Positions 1 through 12,652 of a DNA stretch of 64,000 nucleotides are shown here, in pieces. The notes under the pieces were generated by a model. It was not told the origin of the DNA and searched no databases. It saw only the letters and a list, made by a program, of their open reading frames with translations. The position numbers were made by a program, and so were the translations under genes. Every line of letters begins with the position of its first letter. The stretch's first letter is position 1. The stretch comes from Phlyctochytrium arcticum. Taxonomy: Eukaryota > Chytridiomycota > Chytridiomycetes > Chytridiales > Chytridiaceae. The stretch is from contig JAHLKI010000001.1 of NCBI GenBank assembly GCA_025602905.1, forward strand, positions 2,542,001 through 2,606,000, given 5' to 3'.

Positions 1-376
1 ACTTGCAAGCGCTCTGATACAAAGCCCATCTTTTCCACCTCCGCCCGTCCACTCTTAATAAAGGCTCTAGCAACTTGATCTACTGCTCCTTCCAGCTCGA
101 GATCACTCCTCACAATTTCGGTTGTCCCCAGTCCGTGGTCGTCACTTCCACTCGAGTCACTTGCGCAGCACCGACTCGAACCAGATCTTTCAGATCGATT
201 GCATCGAATTGCGCAATTTCCGAAGAGTTCCGAACAAAGTTGGACCTTCGCCATCTTGCCCAATCCTCAAACTGTCTCTGTTCCAGCAAGTCTCATCTGC
301 TGCCAGGAGGACTTCCGCCGTCCACCTCCATCTTTCATCTCCGGCTGCTACTGCATCAACGAGATCCATCGCAACC
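1..376. other. Upstream region of the inorganic pyrophosphatase gene
   Basis: No gene is seen here. The overlapping short open frames on both strands have no recognisable content. The stretch just before the ATG at 377 is rich in pyrimidine tracts, as expected of a fungal promoter and 5' leader. No TATA box is evident. Confidence 0.5.
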
Positions 377-1441
377 ATGACTGAGTACAAACCCCGTGTG
401 ATTGGGGCTCCCAACACTTTGGAGCACCGAGTGTACCTCGGTATGTTTTTACTTGTATCTTGCAAAACAGCTTGATAATTGATGCTTTTGTAACAGAGGA
501 CTCTACCGGAAAGGTCGTGTCGCCTTTCCACGATATCCCCCTCTACGCCAACGCTGAAAAGACTATCCTCAACATGATTGTCGAGATCCCCCGGTGGACC
601 AACGCCAAGCTCGAGATCTCCAAGGATGAGGCCTTCAACCCCATCAAGCAAGACATCAAGAAGGGAAAGCTTCGCTACGTGCGCAACTGCTTCCCTCACA
701 AGGGTTACATTTGGAACTATGGTGCTTTCCCCCAGACCTGGGAAGACCCCACATCCGTCCACCCCGATACCAAGGCCAAGGGAGACAATGACCCATTGGA
801 TGTCTGCGAGATCGGTGAGAACGTTGGTTACACTGGCCAAGTCAAGCAGGTCAAGGTGCTGGGCACAATGGCTTTGCTTGACGAGGGTGAAACCGACTGG
901 AAAGTCATTGCTATCGATGTCAACGACCCCTTGGCTTCCAAGCTGAACGACATTGAGGATGTTGAGAAGCAGCTTCCCGGTCTGTTGCGCGCCACCAATG
1001 AATGGTTCCGCATCTACAAAATCCCTGACGGCAAGCCCGAGAACAACTTTGCTTTCTCTGGAGAGGCCAAGAACAAGAAGTACGCCACCGAGGTTATCAA
1101 GGAGTGCAATGAGGCATGGCACGGTTTGATCACCAAGGCCGTCTCCAACAAGGGCGACGGGTTTGAAGTTACCACGTACGTTGATGATCAGTGTCGTAAT
1201 CAGGAAAATCTTACTCATATTTGTTTATATCTAGTGCCAACACCACTGTCTCTGACTCCCCATACAAAGTTGGTGCCGACTCTGCTGAGGTGAAGGCCGT
1301 GCCCGCCGCTTCCCCAAAGCCTGCAGCTCCCATCGATGCGTCTGGTATGTACCGTTGTTGGCAAATATGACATACACATATACTGACCTTCTTCCTGCAG
1401 TTGACAAATGGTTCTTCATTTCTGGCCAGCCCAGCCTGTAA
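377..1441 (+). CDS. IPP1: Inorganic pyrophosphatase, cytosolic type (4 exons)
   Basis: Hydrolyses pyrophosphate to two phosphates and so drives biosynthetic reactions; soluble family I enzyme. Exons 377-440, 497-1175, 1235-1344 and 1401-1441 join in frame to 297 residues, close to the usual fungal length (about 287). The core shows [14 protein letters not shown], the [15 protein letters not shown] block and the metal-binding signature [12 protein letters not shown] with its aspartates. The C-terminus reads [13 protein letters not shown] before TAA. Introns are 51-59 bp with GTATGT or GTACGT donors. The next gene, dynactin p150, converges on it with about 375 bp between. Identity is secure; the boundaries of the short last exons are inferred from frame and splice signals. 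Confidence 0.95.
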
Positions 1442-1815
1442 GCCATAGCTATTTTTTTTACCTGCGTCTGCGCCGTCAGATTTCATTTTATTTGCAATTA
1501 TCAATCAATTCCACGTAAACATCAATGTGTGCAATGAGAGTTGTCCGCATCGTCGTGAAAGCACCAAGCTATATGAAAGGGGTATATTGGAACATAATAG
1601 CTACAGATTAAAGGTACAGAAAGAAAGCCTAGGAATCCATAATCAAGATGCAAAGACTGCATGTACATTGGCGAACTCGGATTGCGTTTTGAATAGCACG
1701 CAACGTTTTCCAATTGATGCGGGTTGGTTAGGTGGGTTGGGCAATCGCACGCGTCCGATTCGCATGAGTTTACGGTTGGCGTTGGACTGTAAAGTTTCAA
1801 GGGGAATCCAGTTAG
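1442..1815. other. Convergent intergenic region, pyrophosphatase / dynactin p150
   Basis: These 374 bp lie between two convergent stop codons and should hold both 3' untranslated regions. An open frame crosses most of the stretch (1527-1910 +) but resembles nothing and runs antisense into the dynactin gene. An ACGCGT hexamer occurs near 1749. Nothing else stands out. Confidence 0.5.
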
Positions 1816-4800
1816 TCAAATGGTCATGCGAAGTACTCTGGGGCAGCTTACCTCTGAATATGCTCCAGTGCTGCCGGTGTTTCCGACAACTTTCCGGATC
1901 TTATCACTAAGAACCTCGCTTCGAGAGGCTAACTCGCGCATTCGGTCTTGCGTTTCGCGTTTTTGGATTCTTGGGTTGTGTTTGATGGACACCCATTTGC
2001 GGTCGACCAAAGACGGCATTCTTGTAACATCTACTACACGTGTAGCTGCTGTGGCCAAGAAAACTTCACGCTTCAAACTGTCAGCTTGGCGTGTTAGCGG
2101 ATAGAGAGGGTGGGACGGGGCAAGGAGTGGTGGCAACTGCGTTAGCGTTTCTGCTTCTGCCGCAGGTTGGGCGGGGGCCGAGTCTGACGTGGGTGTGTCG
2201 GGGGAAGAAGGCTCATCTGATGATGGAGCGAGGGCCGGCGATGTCCATTTTCGGCCAAGACGCATGACAGGGTCTGCAAAGTCGAATAGGGATGCTGCGG
2301 CTTTAACTGTCGTGCTACCTTTCAAACGGGCATTTTCAGCCCGCAAAAAGCGCACGGCGGATGAGAGCGATTCAAACCGCGCTAGCATGTCACCATCCAT
2401 ACTCATATTGGAAGACTCACGCCGAGCACTCTCCCGGCGGGGTGTACTTGCGCGGTCCGCGGCAGCTTCCGCTTGTCGTGGAGACATGGGGCCAACACTG
2501 ATGCCAGCCACTCCTTGCTGACGTTCGAGCCGGCGCAGCATCTTGCTAATCTTTTCATTCTCAGCCTCCATCTGCTCAAGGTCGGCGTGTAGACTTGCGA
2601 CGGCATCTTCGTAGACACGAGACTTTTCTTTCGTCTTTGCTAGCTCCGTTTCCAGAGATGAGATGGTATCAGCATGCTTCCTGACGAGTTCCATGCGGCT
2701 TTCGAGCAACGCAATCTTGACCGACGCTTCCTGTAGATTTTCGTCCTTCAAAGCATTTTCGCGCGCAAGTTGCAGGACCTGGTCATTCAATGATTCGACC
2801 TCATTCTGAAGCTCTGTGTTGACGGTATAAGCAGCCTTTCCACGGCTGGCTCGGGAAAGCCATGGGCTCTGTGGTACGGGAACCTTTGTCCATTTGGTGT
2901 CTTGATCCAAAGCGGCCTCCAAATCACTCAATTTGGTAAGGAGAGATCCCAGATTATCGGACAACGAATTGGAGCCGCCCAAAGAATGGGCAGTCGCCCG
3001 TTCGAATATCTTTCGAACATCTGCTGACTCCAGCAATGATTCGCTTCCTTCCCTTTCGCTGGACAACTTGGTCATCTCTGCCGCAAGGGTGGAGAAGCAC
3101 TCTCCGATTGCCGATTGCTCCTTGCTAATGCTTTCAAACATTTCTAGTAATTCCCGCTCTATAGACCATCCCTGATCTGACATGTCCAGTAAACGGCGCT
3201 GAATTCGCTTGACTGACGCTTTGACCCTCCCAGCAGAAACCCGCGTCGCTTGCCATTGAGATTTCAAGCCAGCATCTGGAATGTTGCCTGCTTGACTTTC
3301 TCGGTCATTGAGCGATGACAAAAACTCCCCAATTCGCGTCGACTCAGCTTCTGCTTTTTCCGTTCGTAGGTTAACGAGGTCAATCAGCCCAAGCACTTTA
3401 CGATTGGTAATCATTTCCAACCCAGGACGTTGTCTGGCTGGGACAATGTAATTTTTCAGCGCCTGCTCCAAATTCTGGAATGATTTCAAGAGAGCTTGCG
3501 CAACAGCCGGTTTGAATGAAAAGTCTTCTTGCTTGATAGCCGTCACCAAAGAGTTCAATGCTGTTTCTGCACTCTCCAATTCCGGTAATATTCTAGCTAG
3601 TCCAACAAACTGCTCCTCGCTGCATTGAGAAATAAACGCATCCATTTGTGCAGCCAGTGTGGAAAAGGCTAAAACTTGTTCGGCAATTTTCCACAGTGTC
3701 CCACATTGCGACGTCCCTATGCTCTCCGGTTGTAGCGAGCGGTCACGGACACGCTTTGACACTAGATTCGCTTTAAATATAATTCGTTGCAACAGTAAGA
3801 TGCAGTTTAATGGGGCCTCCTCTTCACGAAAGAAAGCTTCCGGCAAATAGGGCTTGACCATATTCAGGTGCAGTGCAGCTTGCTCTACCTCCAGCTGACG
3901 CAACTCCAACTCGATCGCCCTTGCCTGCGCTTTCAGTGTCGTTGTTTGAAGCTGATAGGTAACTGCAACCATCTCCTGACTTTGGCTACTGAGGTCACCG
4001 CCCTTGTGGCCGGCACTTCCTTCCACATTGGTGGTCCCGAACTTGCGCAAGTCTGCCTGCAGAGTTTTGACGAGCTCTCTGAACTGCAGAATGGTGCGCT
4101 CGTAATCACCCAAAGCTTCCTCTTGTGCGGAGATGCGTCGCGCATCATCAGCAAGGAGTGCATCCTTGATGTCAATCTCTTCCTGCAGCAGCTTTTCTGT
4201 TTCGAGATGATCCTGCTCGAGCTCATCGTTCAACTCTTTCAGCGCTTCCAGATCCTGTATCTCGGCTTTCGCCTCCTCCAACTTTTCGTTGAGGGACATG
4301 TTCTTATCTGTCAAAGACTCAACCATTTCCTCAGCGCCCAACGAATCATCAATCAAGGCTTTCAGGTCCTCGATTGTTGCCTCGGCCACGACCAGCTGTT
4401 CTGACACGCGCTCATATTTGTCGTGGTATTCGACCAATGCATGCGTTTCGTTCTCCAACTCTTCTATCCTGGCTTTGAGTTCTGCTTCTTGCTCTGACGT
4501 AACATCACGTAACCTGACCAAAGCTTCCTTCAGTCGTTCATTTTGGCGTTCTAGTTGCAGTGCGGCTATATTTGACTTATTTCCGTCTGATTGCCCTTCC
4601 TGGAGTCCAGATGGGCCTGCTTCCTCCTGTTTCAACACCTCTGCGTTCAACGTCATTTCCTCAAACTTCTCCTCTAGCTCTAAGAGCTCAGCTTGTAATG
4701 AATCCGCTTTTTCTTCAGCCACTTCCTTGTCTAATGTCAGCATCTCCATGTTATCCTGGGTTTCAGCGAGTGTCACTTCCAGTTTCTGGTTTTCTTCTAA

Positions 4801-6497
4801 AGCATGTTTTAGTTGCCGCTTGCAGTCTTTCATTTCGAGCTGGAAGTCGTGCATTTTTTCGGTAAGCTTATTCCGAGCAACCAATGCAGTATCAAGTTCT
4901 GTGCGAAGTCGCTCCAGGTCTATCAGCCGATCACGGTCTTCGGCTCGCTTTAACTCCAAATGCTTGACCTTGATCCGAAGATCTTCAAGATCTCGCATTG
5001 GCACCAGTTGACCAAATTTTGAAGGACTTTGGTAGCTGCTCGGGGTTGGGGGCGAAAACAACGTTTCGTCGACGGCGCTTAAGGGCGCCCTATCTGTGTG
5101 TTCCAATACATCCGGACGCTTGCTCTCTTCGCCTAGTGAGTTTGAGAGGGCAAGAGTCTCAGAGGGGTTGATTGGTGGTATCTTCCGAATGTCTTTCTCA
5201 ATGACGGGAGTTGGTGGCGGTATAGATGGCGATGTGTTGGTTCGTTCCGTGAGAGCGACAGGAGGTTCTCGTAGTGCCGGTGAGATTTTCGAACTTAATG
5301 TGACTGGTATTTCCGATTCAGGGGCAATTGAATTAAGGACTTGGGTTGCCGGGGCGGAGTAAGTGGGTACTTTGAATGTGTGGGAGTTCCCCTCAAGCAT
5401 GGCGGGGCTATCTGACTTGGACGCGGCTACTGTTGATGATATGAGAGATTTGGTACTGGGCTCTTCACCCGCCGGAACCGTATGATCGGGTGTTCCTTTC
5501 AATGGTGGATCCTGCGTCCTGCCGGCCAGATTACGTGAATTGGATGCTGATACATTTGGCAGCGATCTAATAGGCGTTTCTGACACAGCAGGATTAGCAG
5601 TGGACGGTTGGGTCTCAGTGAGAAATCGCTGGGAGGAATCTATCATAGTTGAGAGTTCCTTGGATGGTGTCACATCGGCAAGGTCGTCCGACATGGAGGC
5701 GGATAGTGGCGATCTCCCAAGTTCCCCGCTGGATAAACTCTTGTCACTCAAACCAGAGCTCGAACGGCTCATCTTGGCTCTACTTCCAGAGTTCTCGCGA
5801 GGCAAATCATTCATAGATCCACTGCGATTACTTAAACGCATCGGGGGAGAAATTGGTGAAGACGCTCTAGGCAGGGGAGATGTGTTGGAAACAGCGCGTC
5901 TAAGTTGGGCAGCCGAGGAGGCTGGTGTTTTGAGTGATGTCTGTGCATTTTGGAAGGTAGTTGATGTGCGTCGACTTGTAGGTCGTGAAGATGCGGCTGA
6001 GCCAGGTTGGGATGTAAGGCTGGATCGGGATGATGACTTGGTTGTGGAAGACGCAGGTGCCAGCGTCCGTGTTGCGGGCGTGCCCATTTTCAGAGCGGAC
6101 AAGGATGATACCGATGATGGACGGGTCCGCGCGGATGGGGTGGCAGGCACGGCAAAGTTGCTCTCCTGTCGTCTTGGTCAGTTTCTTGCCAATAAAATAG
6201 CCCGGTTCTCGTAAAACTTACCGAAGCAGACGGCTGGTCTTTACCCCTAACTTGACTTGGCCGTACAAACACTCCATACTCCATCTCGCAAGTAAAGTAC
6301 CGCGTTCCTTGTACTGATCCGTCATTCTTTCCCTTGGGAGCCTCCAGTTCAATGCCGATCCAAAGTCCAGTTGCAAAGGAGGTTGTTCCGGCGAACCGAA
6401 CAGTTCCCTTCGTACCATTGATCTCCACCACCCTGCCGATAGGCGGCAACGACTTGTCGGCAGGCGCCGGCGTAGCCTGCGAATAGTCGCCCGACAT
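1816..6497 (-). CDS. DCTN1: Dynactin p150Glued-type subunit, CAP-Gly plus coiled coils (2 exons)
   Basis: Links cytoplasmic dynein and the dynactin complex to microtubule plus ends. Exon 1 (6222-6497) encodes a canonical CAP-Gly domain at about residues 15-85: GTKGTVRFAGTTSFATGLWIG, then GKNDGSVQGTRYF and GVFVRPSQV. After a 56-bp intron, one huge exon (1816-6165) carries a Ser/Pro/Thr-rich basic linker of about 300 residues, long coiled coils, the dynactin-family middle segment around NMVKPYLPEAFFREEEAP, and more coiled coil. Total about 1,541 residues, longer than the animal protein (about 1,280), mostly because of the linker. The start at 6497 (MSGDYSQ) puts the CAP-Gly near the N-terminus as expected; another in-frame ATG lies upstream at about 6608. 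The 285 bp before the next gene form a divergent promoter. Confidence 0.93.
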
Positions 6498-6781
6498 GGA
6501 TAACAAGATTTCTTGGAGGATCTTCGGAATCTCCGCGATGGCAAGTCGTCCACGCCAAACACTGTTATGGTGGCTGTGCCGCTGGAGGCCATGACACATC
6601 AGAGACACCGAGCAAAGTCAACAAAGTCAACGATGTCGGCCTTGGCCTTGGGGACCGTTGGGGTCCTGCTTGGGGGTCTTGGGCAGTAAGGATTACCCAT
6701 GTCCATGTGTGAACGACAGGGAACGCTTTTTTCCAGTGGCATGCTCCCCGACATCGACCTTTATCCGCTCGATACATAATT

Positions 6782-8755
6782 ATGCTGGCCACCGCTTGGG
6801 CAGACACACTACGCGAATATGTTGGGGATTCAAATACAAGAGAGAGCACGGAAGAAATCACAGATGACGTGCGGGAAGCCATTGGGGATTCAAATACCAC
6901 GGAAGAAATCACAGATGATGTGCGAGAAACCAAGGCTGCTTCTTTGCCTCAATTCTTCAAAAGGGTTGATACTTGCTCAGTTACAAAATGTTGAGTGGTG
7001 CCTCATATTTGACTACAGAAACCGAACCCAACATCGGAAATCGGAACAAATTTGGCGCAAGCTACCTACAATGCTTTCATAGCTGATCAACGAGCAAAGG
7101 TTTTGACCAATGATGAGCTGGATGTTCTTTGGGACGCGCTGGTGTCACAGTCATCAGGGGATACCGACGATGAGAAGGTAGCACTTTGCTGAAAGACAGA
7201 ATAGCGATGATGCCCGTCTGATCGATGGCCGTAATCAGCGGATAGGCTATACCGACTTTGAGCAGATTGCGCCAAGCCTTCCCGAAAAGTATGGCCCCTA
7301 CTTTAAGCCATCTACATTCATGCGCTTCATGGATGATGAGGATGGGTCCATTTCGATACTCCAGTATTTTAACTACGTTCTTCGAAAAGGTATGCTTGGA
7401 TATCACGATGTACCAGCGCGTCCACTAACTCCTTCTTATCAGTCTCGTTAATGCAAGCGCGAATCGATCTTGGCGCATATGATGGAGATTACGATGGGTA
7501 TTTGACCGAAAATGTATGAAAGCGCAAAGTGCAAAGAGTCACACATCAAGCGCTAAAGAGCAATAGGAGATCCAATCGTACATTGCGGATTTGATACCAA
7601 CGTTGAACCTCGGAACGCTGAATCGGTCCTTTCAAAAGTTTTACTTGTGTACGGCAGCCCGCAAGTTTGCTTTTTTTCTCGATCCGCAAATGCGTGGTTG
7701 GTGCAGTCAATGTTATTCACTGTTTCAGTTCGATATTGACCAAGCATTGATTCAGGTCGCGTCAGCATACAAAATATGCTTCTATCCCCTATTCTCACCG
7801 AGCTGTTTGAGCTGAGAGAGCCGGATTTACCCGAAGGGTATGAGAAAACAAACTGGTTCTTTACGTATTCTAGTCTGCGAGTTTATGGTGTGTGACCGAC
7901 AAAATTATTTATTCTCATCTCCCAGCGATCGTCTAACTTTGACTTAGGTCAATTTCTCAACCTGGACACAAATAAGAACGGAATGATTGGCCGCCAAGAG
8001 CTTTCCAAGTACAACGGCGGCTCTTTGACAGGGGTATTCCTTGATCGCGTTTTCCAAGGTCAGACTTAGGGAGCTCTTCACTTGTTTTTAAAGTCATCTT
8101 AATATCTTTGGCCCAGAGCGCCAAACGTACAAAGGAGAGATGGTACTTGGTCGGATTGGCAGTTCCAACTTTTCCGCAATTTTTAACCATAGAATAGGAC
8201 TACCGGGCGTTTTTGGACTTTGTGCTGGCTATGGAGAATATTAACACACCGGAGGCGATCCAGTACTGCTTTCGCATGCTGGATATCAACAATGTTGGAT
8301 ACCTGGATGAGAACACCGTCATGTACTTCTTCAAGGTAAGGCCAATTTCATAAGTGCTTTGATGTCTGATTAATCACGCGCCGTCCGCTCAGGGGGTTTC
8401 CGATAAAATGCTGGCAATGGGACACGATTCGATCGGTATTCGCGATGTCAAGGTAGGAGTTTTTGGATCATACTTTTCCCACGCTCGTCTTTCTCTAAGT
8501 CACACGTTTCTAGAACGAAATCTTTGACATGGCAAACCCTGAAACGCCGCACAAAATTACCGTGGCGGACCTTTGCCGATGCGGTGTAGGTGGGACCATT
8601 GTAAAGGTGTTATGGTAAGTTTATCAGTACTCTGATCTCACGCCGTGGGCAAAGCCATTAATCCCGACTCTTTTAGCGACATGCAGGGATTTTGGGCTTA
8701 TGAGACCCGTGAGGTTTCTGATCCATCTGGCGGCAGTTCAACTGGCTCTAGTTGA
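6782..8755 (+). CDS. PPP2R3C: PP2A regulatory subunit B''gamma, EF-hand type (12 exons)
   Basis: Orthologous to human G5PR/PPP2R3C and plant TON2/FASS, which target protein phosphatase 2A and act on centrosomes, basal bodies and cortical microtubule arrays. Twelve exons (6782-6964, 7019-7141, 7200-7389, 7443-7513, 7567-7696, 7756-7887, 7948-8058, 8117-8142, 8198-8335, 8393-8452, 8514-8614, 8677-8755) give 447 residues against 453 in human. Matches run the whole length: TNDELDVLW, DDEDGSISILQYFNYVLRK, FYLCTAARKFAFFLDP, NWFFTYSSLRVYGQFLNL, GEMDYRAFLDFVLAMEN, DVKNEIFDMANPETP, GFWAYETREV. EF-hand-like loops are DTNKNGMIGRQE and DINNVGYLDENT. The second intron has two possible donors (see findings). 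The N-terminus carries a 60-bp tandem duplication. Confidence 0.92.
6822..6932 (+). repeat. Imperfect 60-bp tandem duplication in PPP2R3C exon 1
   Basis: TTGGGGATTCAAATAC followed by GGAAGAAATCACAGATGA appears twice, at 6822-6881 and 6882-6932. The second unit is 9 bp shorter. It encodes two copies of a GDSNT...EEITDDVRE block, in frame, within the poorly conserved N-terminus. Confidence 0.85.
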
Positions 8756-9016
8756 CGACATGGAGACGTCGTGTATATATTATGTTTGTCTCAAAAACTC
8801 CCAGTTTTTCAAGAAAGCTGTACATAAAATGACATTTCAAGCTGTCAAAATTTGGCTCAAGCCTTGGCAGTAAGGTTGACGACTGTGCCACAATGTTGCC
8901 CTGGCAGCGCGGCGGCTAGGTGTAGGCGTTACCGCTTGGGCCGGGGCCTTCTTCTTCCGCCCACTGAGCTGCAAACACCACTACAACCACATTTCCACTT
9001 ACCACTCACACACACA

Positions 9017-9794
<778 letters not shown>

Positions 9795-10235
9795 GCGCAT
9801 TGCCTTCTGTCTCATGCACCTATCCTCATTCCGTCATCCTTTTCCTTTCGCTTACCCCTCTTATTCCTTCGACCGGGCTTTTGGGATGATTACATTTTGA
9901 TTTGATTTTAAATACATATTTTCTTATGGTGGATTGAGTTTATTTCATTGGAACGTTCGAAATCTCAGATCGTGGAATTTCGAATATTCTCTTCAGTTCC
10001 TTAAAATAATTTTTGACGCGACACTAAGAGTGTCTAAACCTAGTTGTTTTTCACAAGTGTGCCCTTGTTACTACATACGGTACCCCCCGTACGGGTAGAT
10101 GTGAAAGTATACGGGCGAAACGTACTTCTCGGCCCAATACAATAAAAGATTATTATTTTCGCACAGTTTGTATTCAGAGGCACCTACAAATACAAGTATA
10201 AAGAAAGAGATGACGAGCAATATTGCACACAGCTA
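9795..10235. other. Convergent intergenic region, calmodulin / ODAD3
   Basis: No gene is seen in these 441 bp between two stop codons. The stretch is AT-rich in its first half, with AATAAA-like strings. A perfect 10-bp palindrome CCCGTACGGG lies near 10087, followed by another ACGGG close by. AATAAAAG near 10141 could serve the calmodulin transcript. Confidence 0.5.
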
Positions 10236-12351
10236 TCAGTCGTCATCCTTTGCTGCCCTCTTCTTCTTGCCCTTTTTGACTTGCTTCGTCTTAAGCTTAG
10301 CGTTAAGCATTTGGGCAGTGTGCTTCTTGATTGTCTCCCGATCGGGAACTTCACCATAGTCATCATCTTCTTCCTCATCTAAAGTATCGTAAAAGAAAGA
10401 ATCATTAAATATGTCTCGCCGTCCACCCGAACCACCGGTAACATACCGCCAGACTCTTCAAAGTCGACTGGACGAAGCTTGACGCGTGTATTGAAGACAG
10501 GCAGCTGTGATGGTGCAATCTGGAAGATGCTACTTGGTTCTCCGGCTGGTGGTTGTTGGGTAGGTTGGGGAGCCACGGGCTTATGGAGGGGCAGTTTGAG
10601 CATGATGTCAAGTATTTCTCAGGGAAAGCTTACACATACCTCTGGAACTTCCTTCCCTTGAATGTTTGCGCTGAGATGCTCAAGCTTTCGAACACAGACA
10701 TCCAAAATGGGTACAATGGCTTCATCCGACATTTTCACCGAGTGCGAGTCAGGCTACGGAAGTACCGCTTGTAAGTCATGGCTGGCCTTGACTGCGCATT
10801 TTCACCCGCACTTACCAATTGCACACCATCCAGCTTGTCGGAAAGATGCTGTACTCCTGCTTTGGCGTTGGCCATCAACTTGGCCATGCGCTCGTACTTG
10901 AACTTGGCGTCCACGGCCTTGGCCTCTGCCTCGGCCAGATGTGTCTCCATCTCTTCAATCATGCGTCGGACCTGCGCATGTTTGGCTTCACCCGTGTACT
11001 TTAGCTCTTCGTACGCAGCCATAATTTCCTTCTTTTTGCGCTTGAGCTCTTCGTTGCGGGCCTCATTTGCTTTCTGGAGTTGAGACAAGTGCTCGTGCGT
11101 ATCGCCTTGTGATTGGAACTTGGAAATGACTTCGTTGATGTTGGACACTCCGGTAGCTTCTTTGATCAGTCGCATGTTTTCCTCATACTCTGCAATCTTG
11201 CGTTCCCGAACTTCGTCATAATGCTCCTTGTTGGCTTCCGCAGCAAGATTGAGCTCGTTAGCCTGGTCTTCCATTTGTAGCTTCTACAGCGGCAAAAGTC
11301 TTTAGTCTCGTCGATGCTATTTGACCTGTAAGGATATTGACTATACCTTCCAGTCAATCTTATCTGCAATCTCGAGCTTTTGCTTGACCAGTTCTTTTCG
11401 CATTTGAAGATCTTTCTCGCGTTGTTTGCGCTCCTCATTGATTTGTTGCTCAAATCGCGCCAGCTCAGTCTATACAGACTCATTACTCAACATGATGATT
11501 CTGCCATGATACCAGGCCCTCCGTTCCCCTCACCTTGGCCACCTCTTTGGCATGTCCAGCATCCCGTGACATCATTTCCAATTCTGTCGCATCCTGTCGC
11601 TTTGCCTTCAATGTTCGCTCAAAGTTGGCTAGCTGATTATCGAACGTGAGCCGCTCCTCCTGTAATCGCTTGGCAATCTGCTCATAGGTTTTGCGGACGG
11701 CCTGCGCCTCGTTGTACTTGATGGTAGCTTTGTCTAGTCGGTTTTCTAGCATTCGGATTTCCTAAAGAGATGTCAGTACAGTCTCATCTGTTGGGTAATG
11801 TTTGGCGAGATCCGAACCTTGGCTTGTGGTGAATCCTCTAGATTTGACTTGACTATCCCCCCTTCCCGCTTGAGTTCCTCCAATTGATCCCGCATTTCCC
11901 GCAGCCTTTCCTCCTTTGCTCGAGCTTCAGCCTGGAGTTCGTCAAACTTCTTGTGCATTTCACATATTCGTTGATCAAAACGTTCGAGCTCGGACATGGA
12001 TGCCCGATGGCTTTGGGTATCAGCTTCCGACTGTAAAATTTCAAGAGATGGACGTTAAAGTTGGAGAACCGTCGGATTTTTCCAAACGTCGATTACTTAC
12101 CTTTTTGAGTTTGGCAATAGCATCACTCAGCTCCTTGTTCTGGATTCGTAGCTGGCTCACTTCCTCCTTATTTTGCCGTATGGCCCATTGACTCGTCTCA
12201 TAGTAAGCTTTACGATCTCCCTCTGTTCGCAAATAGTTTAGCGGATGTACAAGATTTGCCGTTTCATCTATTTACCTAAAAGCTCGAATCGAAGCTTGAG
12301 ATCATGTAGCTCCTCATCCACAATGGTGGCTCTGTCGAATTGCCGCATCAT
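10236..12351 (-). CDS. ODAD3: Outer dynein arm docking complex subunit 3 (CCDC151-like), 9 exons
   Basis: Coiled-coil factor that docks outer dynein arms on axonemal doublets, kept only in organisms with motile cilia. Exons (12276-12351, 12101-12222, 11818-12030, 11534-11761, 11347-11469, 10816-11283, 10640-10753, 10447-10579, 10236-10378) join in frame to 539 residues against 595 in human. Diagnostic matches: LLEGDRKAYYETSQWAIRQN (human LEGDRKAFFESSQW), KEATGVSNINEVISKFQSQG and LKYTGEAKHAQ. The C-terminus is acidic then basic (DEEEDDDYGEVPDRETIKKH) as in animals. The last intron (68 bp) was placed because it restores this frame. The start at 12351 (MMRQFDRATIVDEEL) is the first in-frame Met; a further 5' exon near 12400-12565 is possible but would need a 37-bp intron. 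Confidence 0.88.
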
Positions 12352-12652
12352 AAACCCGCGGTTCTGCCAAAGAGAATGTCCCTGCGTTCAAGCTTTCGAC
12401 TTTGAGCAAAACTGAGGTATTTCTCTTCTGTCTGTAAGGGCTATCAAATCAAAACAAATGCAGGCAGTCAACGGCATATGCAACATGTTGCGCATTATTG
12501 TTGCTAATTCCAGCAGTCCCCCAGAAGGCCCTCAAAATCACCGACCTGAACCCCGACATGGCTTAGTCGCGCGTCGCTAATATGCGTAAGCATCGGACCT
12601 CTCTAGCAGGATTTTTTGACATTCTAGCCTAGTTCCTAAGGCGGGCATCATC
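12352..12652. promoter_or_regulatory. Shared divergent promoter of ODAD3 and DRC9
   Basis: Only about 300 bp separate the start codons of two axonemal genes transcribed in opposite directions, so both promoters must lie here. There is no TATA box. GTTGCTAA near 12500 resembles a half-site of the ciliary RFX X-box, but no full X-box palindrome is visible. Part of the stretch may be an upstream ODAD3 exon. Confidence 0.5.

Noticed and set aside
190..1218. Minus-strand open frame of 342 codons at the left end
   Set aside because: It is the antisense shadow of the pyrophosphatase gene, whose sense-strand motifs are unmistakable.
4289..5011. Plus-strand frame of 240 codons, very Ser-rich
   Set aside because: Antisense shadow of the dynactin coiled-coil exon; Ser/Cys richness reflects the complement of Glu/Lys codons.
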